Shown here piece after piece: positions 35,197-42,964 of a stretch of DNA of 64,000 bases. The notes under the pieces are model-generated. The model worked only from the letters and a program-made list of their open reading frames with translations. It was not told the origin of the DNA and searched no databases. The position numbers were made by a program, and so were the translations under genes. Numbering within the stretch: the first letter of the stretch is position 1; each line of letters begins with the position of its first letter. Origin of the DNA: Streptomyces sp. NBC_01465 (lineage in GTDB: Bacteria; Actinomycetota; Actinomycetes; Streptomycetales; Streptomycetaceae); NCBI RefSeq assembly GCF_036227325.1, contig NZ_CP109467.1, positions 6,200,001 through 6,264,000 on the forward strand, written 5' to 3'.

Positions 35197-36255
35197 TCAC
35201 CCGGTGAAGCGCGCCGTGGACTCCCGTACGACCACATGCGTGCCGAGCAGCAGATGCTCCGCCCCGCCGTCCGCATCCCGGTTCAGGGCTGTCCGGACGG
35301 CGAGGCGGCCCAGCTCCTCGTACGGGACGTGCACCGTGGTCAGCGGCGGGTGCAGATCGCGGGTGAAGGCGATGTCGTCGTACCCGGCGAGCGACACGTC
35401 ACCGGGGACCGAGAGCCCCGCCTCGTGCAGCGCGGTGAGCGCGCCCGCCGCCACCATGTCCGTCGTCGCGAACACCGCGCTGAACTCCAGCCCGCGCTCG
35501 ATGGCTTGGCGCATCAGCCGGTGGCCGCTGTCGCGGGTGAAGTCGCCGGGCAGCCGCAGTGCCGGGTCGGGCTCGATGCCCACGGCCCGGTGCGCGGAGG
35601 TGTAGCCGCGCTCGCGGCCCTGCAGGGTGGTGTTGTCGGGGGCGCCGCCGAGGAGCAGGATGCGGCGGTGGCCCTGGCCGAGGAGGTACGCGCACAGGGC
35701 GTGGGCGCCGCCCTCGTTGTCGTACTCGATGACGGTCGCGGGCACCTTCTCCGCCAGCGGGGGGCGCCCGCACAGTACGAGCCGGGAGCCGGAGGAGTGC
35801 AGGGCGTGCGCGGTGCGGGCCGTGCGCTCCTCGTAGCTCGGGGTGGAGTGCGCGCCGCCTACCAGGATCACGGCCGCGGCCCGCTGGGCGCGCATCATCT
35901 CCGTGAAGGCGAGCTGCTCGTCGGCATCCCCGTCGGTGCTGCACACCAGGCAGAGGTGGCCCATCTTGCGGGCCTCGCGCTCCACACCCTGTGCCATCTG
36001 CGCGAACGAGGGCCCGGTGATGTCGTCGAGGACGAAGGCCAGCGTCGGAGTGCCCGCGCCCGCCACCGCCTTCGCGCGCGCGTCCGCCACGTAGTCGAGG
36101 GCGTCCACCGCCCGCATGACGCGGGAGCGGGTCGCCGCGCTCACCGGGTACTCGCCGCCGAGCACCCGCGACACGGTGGACGCGGACACCCCGGCGCGGG
36201 CTGCGACGTCGCGGATCGTGTGCCGGCCCTGAACGTCGGCGGTCTTCCTGGTCAT
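35197..36255 (-). CDS. LacI-family transcriptional repressor
   Basis: 352 residues. N-terminal HTH TIRDVAARAGVSASTVSRVL with hinge helix, then a periplasmic-binding-protein-like sugar sensor (LAFVLDDITGPSFAQMAQGV, GHRRILLLGGAP, SLAGYDDIAFT). I chose ATG 36255 because AAGGA is ~9 nt upstream; a GTG at 36273 has no ribosome site. Convergent with the lyase operon and divergent from the dehydrogenase. An AACCGGTT site lies 46 nt upstream of its start, so it probably represses itself and the whole locus, released by a sugar or sugar-acid inducer. Confidence 0.92.
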   Translation of the reverse strand: MTRKTADVQGRHTIRDVAARAGVSASTVSRVLGGEYPVSAATRSRVMRAVDALDYVADARAKAVAGAGTPTLAFVLDDITGPSFAQMAQGVEREARKMGHLCLVCSTDGDADEQLAFTEMMRAQRAAAVILVGGAHSTPSYEERTARTAHALHSSGSRLVLCGRPPLAEKVPATVIEYDNEGGAHALCAYLLGQGHRRILLLGGAPDNTTLQGRERGYTSAHRAVGIEPDPALRLPGDFTRDSGHRLMRQAIERGLEFSAVFATTDMVAAGALTALHEAGLSVPGDVSLAGYDDIAFTRDLHPPLTTVHVPYEELGRLAVRTALNRDADGGAEHLLLGTHVVVRESTARFTG

Positions 36256-36300
36256 CCGCGCTGATCCTTCCACCCCACGGGCGGTGCCACAAGGCGCAGC

Positions 36301-36308
36301 AACCGGTT
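36301..36308. promoter_or_regulatory. LacI-type operator 3 (AACCGGTT)
   Basis: AACCGGTT within AGCAACCGGTTCCCG, upstream of the minus-strand LacI gene. It fits autoregulation. Confidence 0.68.
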
Positions 36309-36448
36309 CCCGAAACGGGAGGCTAGCAGTGCCCTGCAGCCGGGTGGAAGAGCAGTGCGGTCAGGACCTCCCGGAAGCGTGTCCGCAGCCGCAACTATCG
36401 CCCCTCTCCCGTTCGTTGACCGCGCCGGGTGAGGGGTTCTAGCGTAGG

Positions 36449-36456
36449 AACCGGTT
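36449..36456. promoter_or_regulatory. LacI-type operator 4 (AACCGGTT), best palindrome
   Basis: TAGGAACCGGTTTCTA (36445-36460) pairs at seven of eight positions about its centre, the most complete of the four sites. It lies 41 nt upstream of the TTG start of the hydroxyacid dehydrogenase. Confidence 0.7.
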
Positions 36457-36496
36457 TCTATACCTGCTGTGCGAGCCGACCCGGAAGGCCCCTCCC

Positions 36497-37528
36497 TTGT
36501 CCGATCCCCAGTCCGGCGACCGCCCGAAAGCGCTGTTCGCCATGGGCGCCGCCACCCTGCCGTACGCCTTCCCGCCCCCGGTGATGGCCAGGCTGCGTAC
36601 GGCCGTCGACATCGACCCCGGTCTGCTGGCGGAGAACTTCACGGACCCCCGGGTGCGCGAGGAGCTGGCCCGCACCGAGATCCTCGTCACCGGCTGGGGC
36701 TGCCCGCCGCTCGACGACTCCGTACTCGCCGCAGCGCCCCGGCTCCGCGCGGTGCTGCATGCGGCAGGATCGGTCAAGACCCTGATCACCGAGGCCTGTT
36801 GGCGGCGCGGGCTGCTGGTCTCCTCGGCCGCGGCGGCCAATGCGCTGCCGGTCGCCGAGTACACCCTCGGCATGATTCTCCTCGCGGGGAAGGACCTCTT
36901 CGCCCAGCGCGAGAGCTACCGCACGGCCCGCACGTTCGAACTCGGCGGGATCGTCCCCTCCATCGGCAACTTCGGCCGTCGCATCGGCATCGTCGGCGCC
37001 TCGCGCATCGGCCGCCGCGTCATCGAGCTCCTGCGCCCCTTCGACTTCGAGGTCTCGCTCACCGATCCGTACGTGGACGAGGCGCAGGCCGCGGCGCTCG
37101 GCGTACGACTGCGCGGTCTGTACGGGGCGGACGGGCTGCTCGCCACCAGTGACATCGTCACCGTGCACGCCCCGGAGACCCCGGAGACCCACCGGCTGAT
37201 CGGCCGCCGGGAGCTGGCGCTGATGCCCGACGGGGCGGTCCTGATCAACACCGCACGCGGCAGTCTCGTCGACACCGAGGCGCTGGCCGACGAGGCGCGG
37301 ACGGGCCGTGTCCGCGCGATTCTCGACGTCACCGACCCCGAACCGCTGCCCGCCCTGTCCCCGCTCTACGACCTCCCCGACATCTACCTCACCCCTCATG
37401 TCGCGGGCTCGCAGGGCAATGAGATCGCCCGACTCGGCCTGGCCGTGGCCGCGGAGGCGGAGCGCCTCGCGGCGGGGCTGCCGCTGGCGCACGCCGTCGA
37501 TCACGCGGCCCTGGAGCGGGCCGCGTGA
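36497..37528 (+). CDS. D-isomer-specific 2-hydroxyacid dehydrogenase
   Basis: 343 residues. NAD-binding GIVGASRIGRRV (164-175) and the catalytic triad Arg254 (NTARGSLVD), Glu282 (DPEP) and His301 (TPHVAG) are intact. The family reduces or oxidises 2-keto/2-hydroxy acids. The start is TTG 36497 with GGAAGG (36483-36488) 8 nt upstream; no ATG or GTG fits the family N-terminus. The operator just upstream places it in the LacI regulon, where it could act on a sugar-acid intermediate such as glyoxylate, hydroxypyruvate or a deoxyuronate product. Substrate not determined. Confidence 0.87.
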   Translation: MSDPQSGDRPKALFAMGAATLPYAFPPPVMARLRTAVDIDPGLLAENFTDPRVREELARTEILVTGWGCPPLDDSVLAAAPRLRAVLHAAGSVKTLITEACWRRGLLVSSAAAANALPVAEYTLGMILLAGKDLFAQRESYRTARTFELGGIVPSIGNFGRRIGIVGASRIGRRVIELLRPFDFEVSLTDPYVDEAQAAALGVRLRGLYGADGLLATSDIVTVHAPETPETHRLIGRRELALMPDGAVLINTARGSLVDTEALADEARTGRVRAILDVTDPEPLPALSPLYDLPDIYLTPHVAGSQGNEIARLGLAVAAEAERLAAGLPLAHAVDHAALERAA

Positions 37529-37537
37529 TCGGGGGGC

Positions 37538-38314
37538 TCAGGTGACGGAGAACCCGCCGTCCGCGAAGAGCGTCTGCCCGGTGACGTAGCAGGCGGCGTC
37601 GCTCGCCAGGAACACCGCCGCTCCGCCGAAGTCCTCGGGCTCGCCGTTGCGGCCGGTCATCGTGCGGGCCGCCAGGGCCTTCGGGCGGTCCGGGTCGGAG
37701 AAGACCGGCTCCGTGAGCGGGGTGTGGACGAAGCCGGGGCCGATCGCGTTGACGCAGACGCCGTGCCGCGACCAGGCCTCCGCCTGGGAGCGGGTCAGCG
37801 CGCAGATCGCCGCCTTGGAGACGCCGTACGCGCCACTGTTGCCGAAGGCGCGGATCGACTGCTGCGAGGCCAGGTGGATGATCCGGCCCCAGCCGCGCGC
37901 CGCCATGGCCGGACCGAACCGCTGGCCCAGGAGGAACGGGGCGGTGAGGTTGACCTCCAGGGTGGCGTCCCAGACGTCCTCGCCGAGGTCGTCGAGCGGC
38001 GGCCGGGGGTTGATGCCCGCCGAGGTGACGAGGATGTCGGGGGCGCCGAAGCGCGACTCCATCTCGTCGGCGGCGGCGTGGAGTTCGGTGCGCGAGCCGA
38101 GGTCGGCGGTGATCCAGGAGACGTCGGCGGGCTTCAGCTCGTCCGCGGCCGCCCGGAGCCGGTCCTCGTTGCGGGCCAGGAGGACCACCCGGGCGCCGGC
38201 CCCCGCCAGCGCCCGTGCGATGCCCAGGCCGATGCCCGAGCTCCCGCCGGTGATCAGTGCCGTACGGCCGTCGAGGCCGAACGTGCGCTCCAGGAAAGTC
38301 GATCGTGTGTCCAT
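37538..38314 (-). CDS. Short-chain dehydrogenase/reductase, gluconate 5-dehydrogenase / KduD-like
   Basis: 258 residues. Cofactor motif TGGSSGIG, NAG-like SAGIN, catalytic Ser in ASQQS, and YGVSK, all normal for classical SDRs. VTSAGINPRPPLDDL and GRIIHLASQQSIRAFGNSGA resemble gluconate 5-dehydrogenase and 2-deoxy-D-gluconate/KduD-type enzymes that work on uronate products. Convergent with the hydroxyacid dehydrogenase (9 nt between stops). No operator seen directly upstream. Confidence 0.84.
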   Translation of the reverse strand: MDTRSTFLERTFGLDGRTALITGGSSGIGLGIARALAGAGARVVLLARNEDRLRAAADELKPADVSWITADLGSRTELHAAADEMESRFGAPDILVTSAGINPRPPLDDLGEDVWDATLEVNLTAPFLLGQRFGPAMAARGWGRIIHLASQQSIRAFGNSGAYGVSKAAICALTRSQAEAWSRHGVCVNAIGPGFVHTPLTEPVFSDPDRPKALAARTMTGRNGEPEDFGGAAVFLASDAACYVTGQTLFADGGFSVT

Positions 38315-38326
38315 GAACGCAGCATG

Positions 38327-39493
38327 TCAGGAGGGGTCCGGGGCTCCGAAGGCGGCCACCACGATCTTCATGGCGGTCGCGTTCATGCCGTCGCCCTTCG
38401 CGTCCGTCCCGTTCACGCTGTAGACGAGGGTCGTCGAGAGGTCGCGGGTCGCCGCGATCGCCGCGAGATAGCCGTAGCGGCTGCCCGTCTTGCCCCAGAC
38501 CTGGCGCCCGCCGAGGTTCAGCGCGGAGAGCCCGGCGCTGTACTCGGCCGTGCCCTTCTTCAGCTTCGGCAGCGTGAACATCTCCTCCAGCACCGGCCCG
38601 CGCACCACCTGCCCGCGGAACAGGGCCTTGGTGAAGTGCTCCAGATCGGCGGTGGTGGAGATGAGGTCGCCCGCGGCCCAGGACCCCGTCTGACCCCAGA
38701 CCGTCACATCACGCAGCTCGGTCGTGCCGTCGGCGTGCTCGTACGCCTGGTAGCCGTGGTTGTGCGGGCCGCTGATGCCGGTGTCGGCGCCGGGGAGCGA
38801 AGTGCCGTGCAGGCCGAGGGGGTTGATGATGCGGCGGGTGACCTGGTTCTCGTACGAGTCGTGGGTGATCCGCTCGATGAGCAGGCCCGCCACGGTGTAG
38901 CCGATGTTGTCGTAACTCTGCTGGGTGCCGGGCCTGAAGAGCGGCTTCTGGGACGTCGCGGAGGTCACCTGCTGCTGCGGCGAGTAGACGTCGAAGCGGT
39001 GCTGGTACACCTCCTCGGGCGTGCCGTCCACGCCGCCGGACGACGGCAGACCGCTGGTGTGGTTGAGCAACTGCCGTACGGTGACGTGCTTGTACGCCGC
39101 CGGGATCAGGTCCGGGAGGTAGTCGCGGACCGGGCGGTCCAGGGAGAGCCGGTGCTCGGAGGCGAGCTGGAGGACCACGGCGGCGGTGAAGACCTTGGTG
39201 ACGGAGCCGGCGCGGAAGCGCCCGTTCGGGTCGGCGGGCTTCCCGGAGGCGAGGTCGTGTACGCCTGAACTCCCGCGCCAGCTCCCGTCTCTGCCTCCGA
39301 TCCGTACGAGCGCGGCCGTCGCGTCCGCGCTCGGGAGCCCGGCGATCGCCGCGCGCAGGGCCGCCGCGTCCGGAGCGGTGTGCTGCGCGGAGACCGCTGC
39401 GGGGGAGTCGGCGAGGGCGGGCGCGGCCGTGCCGGCCGCCAGGCCGAGGACGACGGTGGCGGCGAGCAGGACATTGCGGGTGCGGGCGTTCAT
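38327..39493 (-). CDS. Secreted serine hydrolase, beta-lactamase/D-Ala-D-Ala carboxypeptidase (class C fold)
   Basis: 388 residues. Signal peptide 1-~28 (ending ALA). Active-site SVTK (AGSVTKVFTAAV), the YDN motif (YDNIGYTVAG) and KTG (GKTGSRYGY) are all present, as in class C penicillin-binding enzymes and carboxypeptidases. It should act on peptidoglycan peptides or small esters outside the cell. ATG 39493 is chosen from the signal peptide. It is not obviously part of the sugar locus although the SDR gene follows 12 nt downstream. Confidence 0.85.
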   Translation of the reverse strand: MNARTRNVLLAATVVLGLAAGTAAPALADSPAAVSAQHTAPDAAALRAAIAGLPSADATAALVRIGGRDGSWRGSSGVHDLASGKPADPNGRFRAGSVTKVFTAAVVLQLASEHRLSLDRPVRDYLPDLIPAAYKHVTVRQLLNHTSGLPSSGGVDGTPEEVYQHRFDVYSPQQQVTSATSQKPLFRPGTQQSYDNIGYTVAGLLIERITHDSYENQVTRRIINPLGLHGTSLPGADTGISGPHNHGYQAYEHADGTTELRDVTVWGQTGSWAAGDLISTTADLEHFTKALFRGQVVRGPVLEEMFTLPKLKKGTAEYSAGLSALNLGGRQVWGKTGSRYGYLAAIAATRDLSTTLVYSVNGTDAKGDGMNATAMKIVVAAFGAPDPS

Positions 39494-39565
39494 CGGTGAC
39501 TCACTCCGGAGGTGGACGGCTGTGGTGCGGACATGAGCCATCCTGCTGAGGCCGGAGCGCTTGCG

Positions 39566-39600
39566 GATCATCCGTGGGGTCGGCCCCGGCCCGGATGATC
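39566..39600 (-). terminator. Hairpin after the GDPD gene
   Basis: GATCATCCG (39566-39574) and CGGATGATC (39592-39600) form a perfect 9-bp stem; the 17-nt loop is itself GC-rich. It lies 15 nt past the stop of the minus-strand GDPD gene and upstream of the hydrolase gene. Confidence 0.65.
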
Positions 39601-39614
39601 ACCGGGGGCAACCC

Positions 39615-40307
39615 CTAGGGTTCGCGGGGCAGTTGGGTCAGGGGTGCCAGTACGTCGACGCGGTTGCTGGTGATCGAGTCGACGCCGCGCTCGATCAGCC
39701 GGCGCATCGTCCGCTTCGTGTCGGCGGTCCACGCCGAGACCAGCAGCCCGTCGTGGTGGACGCGGTCGCAGAGGTCCGAAGTGACCAGTCCGAAGCGGTA
39801 GTTGAGCCAGCGCGGCTTCACCGCGTCCACGAGTGCGGGGCGCGGCGGGGCGACGGTCGTCCAGGTCATGGCGATCTCGGCGGCGGGGTCGGCGGCGCGG
39901 ACCATCAGCATCGTCGCCGCACCCGCGCAGTAGTACGCGCGCTCCGCCGCGCCGTGCTCGTGGACGGCGCCGACCACGGCGCGTACCGCCTTCGCGTCCG
40001 CACCGGGGAGGTCGATCATGAGGCGGTGGCCGTCCGTGGCGGCCAGGGCCTCCTCGAAGGTGGGGACGCCGCCGCCCGTCAGCCCGCGCACCTCGGCGGC
40101 GGAGAGCCGGCCGAGCGGACGGTCGTGGCCCCAGAGGCGTTGAAGGGTCTCGTCGTGGAGCAGGACGGGGACGCCGTCACGGGTGAGGCGGACGTCGATC
40201 TCGACCGCGCCCGCTCCCCTCCCCAGCGCCGAACGCAGGGAGGGGAGGGTGTTCTCACGGACGCGGTACGGGTCGCCGCGGTGGCCTACGGCAGTGACGG
40301 TGCGCAT
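39615..40307 (-). CDS. Glycerophosphodiester phosphodiesterase
   Basis: 230 residues. GHRGDPYRVRENTL (catalytic His, ENT), VEIDVRLTRDGVPVLLHDETL (metal-binding Glu-x-Asp and catalytic HD) mark the GDPD family. It splits glycerophosphodiesters to glycerol 3-phosphate and an alcohol. No signal peptide, so cytosolic. ATG 40307. It is 22 nt downstream of the deaminase gene on the same strand and may share its transcript. Confidence 0.9.
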   Translation of the reverse strand: MRTVTAVGHRGDPYRVRENTLPSLRSALGRGAGAVEIDVRLTRDGVPVLLHDETLQRLWGHDRPLGRLSAAEVRGLTGGGVPTFEEALAATDGHRLMIDLPGADAKAVRAVVGAVHEHGAAERAYYCAGAATMLMVRAADPAAEIAMTWTTVAPPRPALVDAVKPRWLNYRFGLVTSDLCDRVHHDGLLVSAWTADTKRTMRRLIERGVDSITSNRVDVLAPLTQLPREP

Positions 40308-40329
40308 GCGCCCATTGTGCGGGTCTGTC

Positions 40330-41361
40330 TTACTTGGCGAGCCAGTTCGCGGTGTACGTGTCGATCTCCGCGGCCAGCTTCGCCTTGCCCGCCTCGTCGA
40401 GGAAGGACGCCTCGACGGCGTTCTTCGCCAGCGCGGCCAGGCCCTGCTCGTCGAGGCCGAGGAGGCGGGCGGCGACCAGGTACTCGTTGTTGAGGTCGGT
40501 GCCGAACATGGGCGGGTCGTCGCTGTTGATGGTGACCAGTACGCCGGCGTCGACCATCTGCTTGAGCGGGTGCTCGTCGAGGGTCTCGACCACGCGGGTC
40601 GCGATGTTGGAGGTCGGGCATACCTCCAGCGCGATGCGGTTCTCGGCGAGGTGCGCCAGGAGCTTGGGGTCCTGGACGGCGCTGGTGCCGTGGCCGATGC
40701 GCTCGGCGCCGAGGTGGGTGAGCGCGTCCCAGATCGTCTCGGGGCCCGTCGCCTCGCCCGCGTGCGGCACGGAGTGCAGTCCGGCGGCGATCGCGCGGTC
40801 GAAGTACGGCTTGAACTGCGGGCGCGGTACGCCGATCTCGGGCCCGCCGAGCCCGAAGGAGACCAGGCCCTCGGGGTGCAGCTCGACAGCCATACGGGCC
40901 GTCTCCTCGGCGGAGACGATGCCTGCCTCGCCGGGGATGTCGAAGCACCAGCGCAGGATGACGCCCAGTTCGTCCTCGGCCGCCTTGCGGGCGTCCTCGA
41001 TCGCCTCCATGAAGGCCTTCTCGGGGATGCCGCGGCGGGTCGAGGAGTACGGGGTGATGGTGAGCTCCGCGTACCGGATGTTCTGGCGGGCCATGTCGCG
41101 GGCGACCTCGAAGGTCAGCAGCCGGACGTCCTCGGGGGTGCGGACCAGGTCCACGACGGAGAGATAGACCTGGATGAAGTGCGCGAAGTCGGTGAACGTG
41201 AAGTAGTCGGCGAGCGCCTCGGGGTCGGTGGGGACCTGGGAGTCGGGGTGGCGCGCGGCCAGCTCGGCAACGATGCGGGGGGAGGCCGACCCGACGTGAT
41301 GCACATGCAGCTCTGCCTTGGGCAGGCCTGCGATGAAAGGGTGCAGGTCGTGGTCGGTCAT
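40330..41361 (-). CDS. Adenosine-deaminase-family enzyme, probably aminodeoxyfutalosine deaminase
   Basis: 343 residues. Metal and catalytic residues are complete: His19/His21 (LHVHHVGS), His199 and Glu202 (HAGE), His223 (GHGTS), Asp280/Asp281 (NSDDPPMF). In true adenosine deaminases the first motif reads LHxHLDGS; here the Leu-Asp is replaced by His-Val, which changes the ribose 5' side of the pocket. Streptomyces members of this cog1816 group (S. avermitilis Sav2595 is the one I recall) deaminate 6-amino-6-deoxyfutalosine in the futalosine menaquinone pathway. GGAGG 6 nt upstream supports ATG 41361. Plain adenosine deaminase is the alternative. Confidence 0.75.
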   Translation of the reverse strand: MTDHDLHPFIAGLPKAELHVHHVGSASPRIVAELAARHPDSQVPTDPEALADYFTFTDFAHFIQVYLSVVDLVRTPEDVRLLTFEVARDMARQNIRYAELTITPYSSTRRGIPEKAFMEAIEDARKAAEDELGVILRWCFDIPGEAGIVSAEETARMAVELHPEGLVSFGLGGPEIGVPRPQFKPYFDRAIAAGLHSVPHAGEATGPETIWDALTHLGAERIGHGTSAVQDPKLLAHLAENRIALEVCPTSNIATRVVETLDEHPLKQMVDAGVLVTINSDDPPMFGTDLNNEYLVAARLLGLDEQGLAALAKNAVEASFLDEAGKAKLAAEIDTYTANWLAK

Positions 41362-41469
41362 CGGGTCCTCCGGGATGCGGTGGGTGCTGGTGTTCGGGGA
41401 TCATCGTAGGCGGGGGCTCGGCCTGCGACCGCAGGACCTAGCATGTCGATCCGAGGATGGGGGAGGCCC

Positions 41470-42183
41470 ATGTCAGACAATGCGCAGCAGCCACCGGGGG
41501 ATCAGGATCCCCCCAGGGACCCCTGGGCTCCTCCGGAGCGGAAGGTTCCGCTGGAGAAGCCGCAGGCGCCCACGGGCAGTCCCGTGCACGACCAGCAGAC
41601 GGTCTCGGCGATGCCGGGAGTGCCCGAGGCGGGGCAGGGCCCGCAGGGTCCCGGCCCCGGACAGGGCCCGGGGCAACCGCAGCCCGGCGCCGTACCGCCG
41701 CCGCCGACGGGTCCCAACGGACCCGGGCAGCCGCAGTCGCCCGCCGGCTACGGATACCCGTCGTACCCGAGCGCACCCCAGGCCCCGGGCGCCTACCCGG
41801 GCTCCGGCTATCCCGGATACCCGGGATACGCGGGCCAGGGCGGCTGGAACACGATGCAGCAGGCGCCGATGAACGGCTTCGGCATCGCGGGGATGGTGCT
41901 CGGCATCATCTCCGTGGTGATCTTCTGCGCCTGGGGGATCGGGATCATCCTGGGCATCCTCGCGCTGATCTTCGGAATCCTCGGCCGCAAGCGGGCCAAC
42001 CGGGGCGAGGCGAACAACGGCGGGATGGCGCTGGCGGGGATCATCCTCGGGAGCATCGGGATCGTGATCGGCGCGGTGGTCCTGGGCTTCATCATCTGGG
42101 CGATCGCGACGGACGCGGACTCGGACGACGACCCGTTCAGCGACACGTACCAGACGTCCATCTCCCTGACGCTGACCCGATAG
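41470..42183 (+). CDS. DUF4190-type small membrane protein with Pro/Gly/Gln-rich N-terminus
   Basis: 237 residues. Residues 1-~125 are low-complexity Pro/Gly/Gln (GYPGYPGYAGQ type), then two membrane helices (FGIAGMVLGIISVVIFCAWG; GMALAGIILGSIGIVIGAVV) with the short basic KRANRGEANNGG between them, the DUF4190 pattern. Function unknown. ATG 41470 follows GGAGG closely; ATG 41443 is possible but has no ribosome site. Confidence 0.75.
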   Translation: MSDNAQQPPGDQDPPRDPWAPPERKVPLEKPQAPTGSPVHDQQTVSAMPGVPEAGQGPQGPGPGQGPGQPQPGAVPPPPTGPNGPGQPQSPAGYGYPSYPSAPQAPGAYPGSGYPGYPGYAGQGGWNTMQQAPMNGFGIAGMVLGIISVVIFCAWGIGIILGILALIFGILGRKRANRGEANNGGMALAGIILGSIGIVIGAVVLGFIIWAIATDADSDDDPFSDTYQTSISLTLTR

Positions 42184-42189
42184 AGGACC

Positions 42190-42215
42190 GGGGGCCCTGT
42201 TCCGTCAGGGCCCCC
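42190..42215. terminator. Bidirectional hairpin terminator
   Basis: GGGGGCCCTG (42190-42199) and CAGGGCCCCC (42206-42215), perfect 10-bp stem, 6-nt loop, between the convergent DUF4190 and NADAR genes. Confidence 0.85.
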
Positions 42216-42235
42216 GCCCGCAGCAGAGAGCCCAG

Positions 42236-42781
42236 CTAACGCCGCAGCCGGGTCCGCGCGTCCATCAGCGCGAACCCCAGCAGGTTCAGGCCGCGCCACT
42301 TCGACGGGTCCTGGGCTCGGTCGTCCGTGGCCGCCAGGCCTATGCCCCATATGCGGTCCATCGGGCTCGCCTCCACCAGTACCCGGTCGCCCGTGGCCAG
42401 CAGGAAATCCCGCAGCCCGGCCTCTGCGCCGAACTTGTGCACGCTGCCCTCGACCACGATGCCGTACCGCTCGCGCTCCCACACCGTGTCGTCGAAGCCC
42501 TTGACCAGGCGGCCCGCCTTCTTCGCCAGCGCCGGGTTCTTCGCCTCCACCGCCTTGCGCTCGGCCGCCTCGTCGCCGAAGAGCCGCGCCTTGGACGCCA
42601 TCATCCAGTGCTCCGCCGTCGCGTACTCCACCCCGTCCACCGTGAACGGCGACGGCCACCACTGGCTCAGACAGCTCGCGCTCAGCGTCCCGTCCGGCCT
42701 CGGCGTGTGCCCCCAGAAGTGCAGATACTTGATCTTCTCGCCCGCGCTGACCTGCGCGTGAAGTTCCTCGATCTTCCCCAT
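42236..42781 (-). CDS. NADAR-family protein (YbiA-like N-glycosidase)
   Basis: 181 residues. LHFWGHTPRPDGTLSASCLS, FTVDGVEYATAEHWMMASKA, RLFGDEAAERK and the C-terminal NLLGFALMDARTRL fit the NADAR fold. Known members cleave N-glycosidic bonds in riboflavin-pathway intermediates or remove ADP-ribose from guanine. I chose ATG 42781 (MGKIEELHAQV); the in-frame residues upstream run into the promoter of the ALDH operon. Confidence 0.85.
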   Translation of the reverse strand: MGKIEELHAQVSAGEKIKYLHFWGHTPRPDGTLSASCLSQWWPSPFTVDGVEYATAEHWMMASKARLFGDEAAERKAVEAKNPALAKKAGRLVKGFDDTVWERERYGIVVEGSVHKFGAEAGLRDFLLATGDRVLVEASPMDRIWGIGLAATDDRAQDPSKWRGLNLLGFALMDARTRLRR

Positions 42782-42964
42782 GCACGCGAGTCTCGCAGCC
42801 GCCACTGACACTCCGTCGTGGTTTTCCAGGCTGAGACGACACATGGTCGACCGAATCCGTCGCGTAACCAAAAGGCAACAACGGAATCACTTGTTGGAGA
42901 ACTGTGCCTCTGTCAGGATCGGCACTCAAATCGAGCTGGAGCTACGCAGAGCACGGAGAGCACG

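Noticed and set aside
25584..38314. Saccharolytic locus as a recently acquired mobile island
   Set aside because: No integrase, transposase, tRNA end or att-like direct repeat was seen at either boundary, and GC/codon use look native. Acquisition cannot be claimed from this window.
38327..39493. Beta-lactamase-fold hydrolase as an antibiotic resistance gene
   Set aside because: SVTK/YDN/KTG motifs fit class C carboxypeptidases and esterases as well; no resistance context, so the neutral family call is kept.
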